The position numbers and the translations under genes are program-made. From Pirellula sp. (GTDB taxonomy: Bacteria; Planctomycetota; Planctomycetia; Pirellulales; PNKZ01), in the NCBI GenBank assembly GCA_013822735.1, contig PNKZ01000001.1, forward strand, positions 806,001-870,000: a DNA stretch of 64,000 nt, read 5' to 3'. Within the stretch, counting starts at the first letter, position 1. Each line of letters starts with the position of its first letter. Below the pieces are notes generated by a model. It did no database searches. It was given only the letters and a program-made list of their open reading frames with translations, and was not told where the DNA came from. This document shows, piece after piece, positions 60,265 through 64,000 of the stretch.

Positions 60265-60399
60265 ATAACCAATGACCACGCACCAAATACCAAACAAATT
60301 CCAATCACAAAAATTCCAATGATCCTTGCGGCGCACATTCGGTCATTGGTATTTGTTCCTTGTTTGGAACTTGGTGCTTGATTATTGGTCATTCCAAAA
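60265..60399. repeat. AT-rich imperfect inverted repeat before the DUF1501 gene
   Basis: A left arm with CCAATGACC (60269-60277) and CCAAATACCAAACAAATTCC faces a right arm with GGTCATTGG (60341-60349), TTGTTTGGAAC and ATTGGTCATTCC up to 60395. Base composition is far from that of the surrounding genes. The repeat fills nearly all of the space between the PSD1 and DUF1501 genes. Confidence 0.65.
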
Positions 60400-60415
60400 A
60401 TGGCTTGCTAACTCT

Positions 60416-61855
60416 ATGACCCCCAATCTCTCCCGTCGCGATCTTCTCAAGCATTGCGGCTTCGGTTTCGGCGCCGTCGCCTTGAGCAGCTTGCTGAACG
60501 AAATGGGCTACGCCGCCCCGGCCGCCGCCGACGCCGCTTCCTCTGCGGGCCTGCCGACGCCCCTCGGTTCATCGCTCGCGCCGAAGGCCCCGCACTTCGC
60601 TCCCAAGGCGAAGCGCGTGATTCACCTCTTCATGAACGGCGGCCCGTCGCAGATCGACACATTCGATCCGAAGCCCGCCCTGGAGAAGTATCACGGCAAG
60701 GTTCTGAAAGATGAACTCAAGGGAGATAAACGCATCGGCGGGGCCGCGTTTGCCTCGCCGTTCAAGTTCGCCAAGCATGGTCAGGCCGGCATTGAAATCA
60801 GCGAGCTTTTTCCGAACATCGCCAAGCACGCCGACGACCTCTGCATCATTCGCTCCACGCAAACCGACGTGCCGAACCACGAGCCCGGCCTGCTCATGAT
60901 GAACTGCGGCGACATCAGCCGGGCCGTGCCGAGCATGGGAGCCTGGACGCTCTACGGCCTCGGCACCGAGAACCAAAGCCTCCCCGGCTTCGTCGTGATG
61001 TGTCCCGCCGGCCTGCCGACGGCCCAAGGAAGCAATTGGCGCAACGCGTTCTTGCCCGGCATCTATCAAGGCACCTACGTCGACTCGCAGCAGACCGATT
61101 CCGCGAAGCTCGTCGCCAACATTCGCAACGACGCCATTTTGCCGAAACAGCAACGCCGCCAGCTCGACTACTTGCAGCAGCTCAACGAAATGCACCGCGC
61201 CCGTCGGGCCGACGACGAACAACTCGACGCCCGCATCCAATCGCTCGAGCTCGCCTTCCGCATGCAGCGAGAGGCCGGCGAAGCGTTCGACGTTTCCCAA
61301 GAGCCGAAGCATGTGCTCGAACAATACGGCGACACCGTCCACGGCCGGCAAACGCTCATCGCCCGGCGTTTGGCGGAGCGCGGCGTCCGCTACGTGCAGG
61401 TCTACCACGGAGCGGGCCAGCCGTGGGATTCGCACTCGAACGTCGCCGACGCTCACAAACGTCTAGCCCGCGAAAGCGATCAGCCGATCGCGGCGCTTCT
61501 GGCCGACCTGAAGCAGCGCGACATGCTCCAAGACACGCTGGTGCTCTGGAGCGGCGAGATGGGACGCACGCCGACCGTGCAACTTCCGGTCGGCCCGAAG
61601 CCGGGACGCGACCACCATCACGACGGCTTCACCGTCTGGATGGCCGGCGGCGGCTCGCGCGGCGGCTACGTGCACGGCTCGACCGACGAACTCGGCCTGC
61701 ACGTGGCGACCGATCCCGTGCACGTGCACGACCTGCACGCGACGATGCTCCGCCTGCTCGGCTTCGACCACGAGAAGCTCACGTTCCGCTACGGCGGCCG
61801 CGACTTCCGCCTCACCGACGTCCACGGCCGCGTCGTGAAAGAGCTGATGGCGTAA
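60416..61855 (+). CDS. TAT-exported DUF1501 protein
   Basis: The 479-residue protein has a twin-arginine signal LSRRDLLKHCGFGFGAVALS (residues 6-25). The DUF1501 body has KRVIHLFMNGGPSQIDTFDPKP, STQTDVPNHEPGLLMMNCG, VYHGAGQPWDSHSN, LWSGEMGRTPTVQ and GRDHHHDGFTVWMAGGG. The fold is related to alkaline-phosphatase/sulfatase-like proteins, but no enzyme activity is proven. It is the usual partner of PSD1 proteins, encoded just upstream. The ATG at 60416 fits the TAT signal; earlier Met codons fall within the inverted repeat. Confidence 0.94.
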   Translation: MTPNLSRRDLLKHCGFGFGAVALSSLLNEMGYAAPAAADAASSAGLPTPLGSSLAPKAPHFAPKAKRVIHLFMNGGPSQIDTFDPKPALEKYHGKVLKDELKGDKRIGGAAFASPFKFAKHGQAGIEISELFPNIAKHADDLCIIRSTQTDVPNHEPGLLMMNCGDISRAVPSMGAWTLYGLGTENQSLPGFVVMCPAGLPTAQGSNWRNAFLPGIYQGTYVDSQQTDSAKLVANIRNDAILPKQQRRQLDYLQQLNEMHRARRADDEQLDARIQSLELAFRMQREAGEAFDVSQEPKHVLEQYGDTVHGRQTLIARRLAERGVRYVQVYHGAGQPWDSHSNVADAHKRLARESDQPIAALLADLKQRDMLQDTLVLWSGEMGRTPTVQLPVGPKPGRDHHHDGFTVWMAGGGSRGGYVHGSTDELGLHVATDPVHVHDLHATMLRLLGFDHEKLTFRYGGRDFRLTDVHGRVVKELMA

Positions 61856-61885
61856 GCGGCCGCGTTGACGGCGGAAAGCGGCGCC

Positions 61886-62971
61886 CTACGGCGCGGCGTC
61901 GACAAACGGAGGCGGCGGCGGTTGGCGCGGTTTCCCTCCGCCCCCGATGCTCTCCGGACCGTTGTTGTCGACCACGTGCAGCGCCTGGATCATGCGATTG
62001 ATCTCGTCGCGCCACGGTTCGCTCTTCATCGACACGCGGTACGCCTTTTCGAATTCCAATTCGGCGTCCCGTTCGACGATCAGGTCCCACGTATCCCAGG
62101 CGGCGTCTTCGGTAAAATACGCGCCGTAGTTCTGCAGCGCGAAGAATAACTTACGCCCCGGCGGCGATCGAATCCCGAGGCTCTGCGGCGTGACGTTCGG
62201 TTTGAGCGCCAGCAGCGAACCCATGACGACCGCCGGATTCGTCCCCTTGTACGTGGTCGGAGCGTAATCGTCGGCTTCTTTCGCAGGCCAACGAAAGCCG
62301 GGCACTTCCTTCGAGTAGTAACAGTAGCGCGCCGCGAACGGATTAATCTTGACGGCATGGCGAATCGGTTGCGGGCCGACGAGTTCGCCGATTCGGATCG
62401 TCCCGCCAAGCGCCGACATGCCGGATGCTCCTTGCCCGCCGCCGTCGAGGCCGTCGCCTCGAATGCTGACGGTCTTGCGATTGTTGGGATACTTCATCCA
62501 ATCCGGCAGAAAAATCGGTCCGCCCCGAGTCGGTCGGCAAACGCGGCAGCCTTGCAATACCTGGTCGCCGTCGGGCATCAGAATCGCGTAGTTGGCGTTG
62601 GGAGTCAGCCCGTACGGGTTTCCCTCGCCCGTCTCCGGCACGATCCAGTCGTCGGGCAAGCGCAACGAGAAGCCGAGCGGCGTCGTTCCCGTCGAGCGCT
62701 CCTTGAACGAGGGGCTATTTAGAACTTCGCGCTCGGGATCGGTTTCGGAGGTGGTCAGCAGAAACTGCGTATCCACGCCGACGCGCGGCGACGGTCCTAA
62801 GCCGGCGGGTTTGTAAACGGCGCCCGAACCGATCGGAGTGTTCCAAATCGATTCCGCGGCAAACGGCCAACGCCAAGCGTCGCGGCCGGGCGATTTCTTG
62901 TCGGCTGCGATCAAGGTCGACGCGCAGGTTGCCAGTATTCCGCAGAGGCCTAAGGTCGTTTGCAACTTCAT
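61886..62971 (-). CDS. Secreted protein of unknown function
   Basis: I do not recognise a named family for this 361-residue protein. It has a Sec signal (MKLQTTLGLCGILATCASTLIA). The mature part begins with RDAWRWPFAAESIWNTPIGSGA, a Trp-rich segment I would expect at the front of a beta-sandwich or propeller-like extracellular domain. Gly/Pro-rich loops follow (GQGASGMSALGGTIRIGEL). Cys are few (GCRVCRPTRGG). A Pro-rich tail ends the protein. The ATG at 62971 is chosen for the signal peptide; the upstream reading to 63058 is basic and unlikely. It converges with the DUF1501 gene, 30 bp away. Confidence 0.75.
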   Translation of the reverse strand: MKLQTTLGLCGILATCASTLIAADKKSPGRDAWRWPFAAESIWNTPIGSGAVYKPAGLGPSPRVGVDTQFLLTTSETDPEREVLNSPSFKERSTGTTPLGFSLRLPDDWIVPETGEGNPYGLTPNANYAILMPDGDQVLQGCRVCRPTRGGPIFLPDWMKYPNNRKTVSIRGDGLDGGGQGASGMSALGGTIRIGELVGPQPIRHAVKINPFAARYCYYSKEVPGFRWPAKEADDYAPTTYKGTNPAVVMGSLLALKPNVTPQSLGIRSPPGRKLFFALQNYGAYFTEDAAWDTWDLIVERDAELEFEKAYRVSMKSEPWRDEINRMIQALHVVDNNGPESIGGGGKPRQPPPPPFVDAAP

Positions 62972-63195
62972 ACCGCATCTCTCTCGCTCACGCTTTTGGG
63001 AAACTCCCGAAGACGCACGTCGCGGAAGGAACCTAACCGCCGAGCGAAACAGAAGCAACTATTTCCGGGGGCGGCGCGCCATATGCGCCGTGGCCGAAGA
63101 AATAGGCAGCGCCGCAGGCAAGAAAATCGGCCCGATGACGCACGGCGAGCCCTGAACGGGGCGACAAGACTTTCCGGAAATCGGCGTCCTACGCG

Positions 63196-63570
63196 CTAGT
63201 AGGCCTCGCCGGTGATGTCGTTTTTGTGCACCGAGATGCGATGCACGGTTTCACGCACGTCGTCCGCCGCGAGACCCAACGACTCCAGCGTGGCCAGCAA
63301 GTGCTGCGCGTAGACGTTGAAGTGGTGGGCTGTGATGCCGCGCCCGGAGTGCACCCAGCTCAGATCGAGCCCGCCGTACGATTGCGGACCGCCGAGCGCG
63401 GCGCCGAAGAACTCCTTCTGCATGCGCAGCAGTTTGTCGAGCGACGCGTCTTGAAAGAAGCCGGCCAGTTCCGGATCGTCTAACACTCGGGCATAGAATT
63501 GGTCGAGCAGAGCCGCAACACCGGCCTCGCCGCCAATACGTTCATACAGCGTCACCATGGGCGTGGTCAC
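63196..63570 (-). CDS. Truncated hemoglobin, group 1-like
   Basis: The 124-residue protein has the truncated globin pattern: ERIGGEAGVAALLDQFYARVLDD with Phe-Tyr at B9/B10, FFGAALGGPQSYGG, and HSGRGITAHHFNVYAQHLL with the proximal His region, ending TGEAY. The GTG at 63570 has GAGGA 7 nt upstream (an ATG at 63558 and a TTG at 63597 are alternatives). Such globins bind oxygen or nitric oxide and are often linked to nitrogen metabolism. It is followed in the same direction as the ABC ATPase gene whose end lies 80 bp upstream. Confidence 0.9.
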   Translation of the reverse strand: MTTPMVTLYERIGGEAGVAALLDQFYARVLDDPELAGFFQDASLDKLLRMQKEFFGAALGGPQSYGGLDLSWVHSGRGITAHHFNVYAQHLLATLESLGLAADDVRETVHRISVHKNDITGEAY

Positions 63571-63649
63571 GTTTCTATCCTCACGGGGGTGCGTCAAGCG
63601 ATGCGATCTGCAAACGATGCGTGCGTACGGCTCGGGTGCGACGAGCCGA

Positions 63650-64000
63650 CTACGACAACCCGGCGGCGGTCGATGCCGTGGTGAACGACCCGAGGACCGC
63701 CGCCCGCAATTGTGCGAACCGACTTCCGAGCTTCGGCGCTTTCCGTGGGCGCGGGAGGTCGATCAGGAATTCTTTGACGTTGAGCGAGCGCGTATCCGGC
63801 GCCAGCGGCACCACGCGGTCGGCCAGGAGCAACGCTTCGTCGACGTTCGACGTGAAGAGCAGGCAGGTCTTGCGCTCTTCGGCGATCAGCCGAGCCAGGT
63901 CGGTGGAAAGTTGTTCGCGCGGCCCGTCTTCCAAACCGCAGAGCGGATCGTCGAGCAGCAGTACGTCGGGGTTTACGGCGAGCGCGCGAGCCAAGGCTAA
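63650..64000 (-). CDS. ABC transporter ATP-binding protein, C-terminal part, cut by window edge
   Basis: Only the last 116 codons are inside the window; the frame stays open at 64000. It starts just after the signature region: LARALAVNPDVLLLDDPLCGLED is the Walker B and D-loop zone, and LLFTSNVDEALLLADRV the switch region. VDEALLLADRV and LPRPR resemble NitT/TauT-type (nitrate, sulfonate) transporters. The Walker B Glu is Asp and the H-loop His is Ser/Asn (TSN instead of THD), so this ATPase may be a degenerate partner of another subunit. With the globin beside it, nitrate transport is a reasonable but unproven guess. Confidence 0.75.
   Translation of the reverse strand, partial: LALARALAVNPDVLLLDDPLCGLEDGPREQLSTDLARLIAEERKTCLLFTSNVDEALLLADRVVPLAPDTRSLNVKEFLIDLPRPRKAPKLGSRFAQLRAAVLGSFTTASTAAGLS

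Noticed and set aside
1-64000. tRNA or rRNA genes
   Set aside because: I looked for TPsiC-arm-like GGTTCGANTCC patterns and rRNA text and saw none; a tRNA scan would settle it.

Overview
The window reads as a piece of chromosome from a planctomycete (phylum Planctomycetota, probably class Planctomycetia). The evidence is the PSCyt1/DUF1549/DUF1553 protein followed by a DUF1501 protein, a TAT-exported Gfo/Idh/MocA oxidoreductase, a sulfatase fused to an SGNH hydrolase, a large YXWGXW-type secreted protein, and high G+C with long antisense open frames over most genes. This lineage assignment rests on recognised families, not on a search. I found no tRNA, rRNA, CRISPR array, prophage or transposase gene.

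Layout. (1) 1-6700, minus strand: a seven-gene sugar operon with two NDP-sugar epimerases, a cytidylyltransferase-like/PfkB kinase fusion, a split transketolase, a HAD phosphatase and an APH-type kinase cut by the window edge. (2) 7038-22051: surface polysaccharide genes. One GT4 glycosyltransferase is on plus. An eleven-gene minus run holds MBOAT O-acyltransferase, SGNH partner, methyltransferases, WbuC, SDR, a TIGR04372-type glycosyltransferase, the initiating sugar transferase, a CapD/WbpM-type dehydratase and a GT39-like membrane protein. (3) 22250-29446: CAP lipoprotein, Gfo/Idh/MocA protein, sulfatase-SGNH fusion, and a DUF3754 gene with an unknown partner. (4) 29655-34856: ribBA and the rpmF-fabD-fabG-acpP-fabF housekeeping cluster. 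(5) 35020-38943: GT4, two methyltransferases and gmhB. (6) 38955-46147: PQQ-propeller protein, alaS, a degenerate HtrA-like protein and recA. (7) 46516-51336: DUF1398, SDR, large catalase katE and an FAD oxidoreductase. (8) 51375-62971: the YXWGXW protein, a redoxin/cytochrome c/copper-monooxygenase/EF-hand fusion, the PSD1-DUF1501 pair and an unknown secreted protein. (9) 63196-64000: truncated globin and the edge of an ABC ATPase.

How they fit together. Regions 1, 2 and 5 plausibly supply and assemble a decorated surface polysaccharide: a transketolase-derived and kinase-processed sugar, C-methylated and epimerised nucleotide sugars, lipid-linked initiation, elongation and O-acetylation. 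Regions 3 and 8 carry secreted catabolic or redox proteins typical of planctomycetes. Several sigma70-like promoters (TTGAC-type -35 with 17-18 bp spacers) can be read in front of the main transcription units, and one clear intrinsic terminator follows the Gfo/Idh/MocA gene.

Most noteworthy: the 712-residue protein at 54300-56438 appears to keep all six copper ligands of peptidylglycine monooxygenase-type enzymes and joins them to a CXXCH haem site and a redoxin domain. An HtrA-like protein has its catalytic His replaced by Gln. The recA promoter is wrapped in a perfect 9-bp dyad. The nucleotidyltransferase half of the kinase fusion has lost its HxGH motif. Several intergenic gaps carry different families of palindromes.
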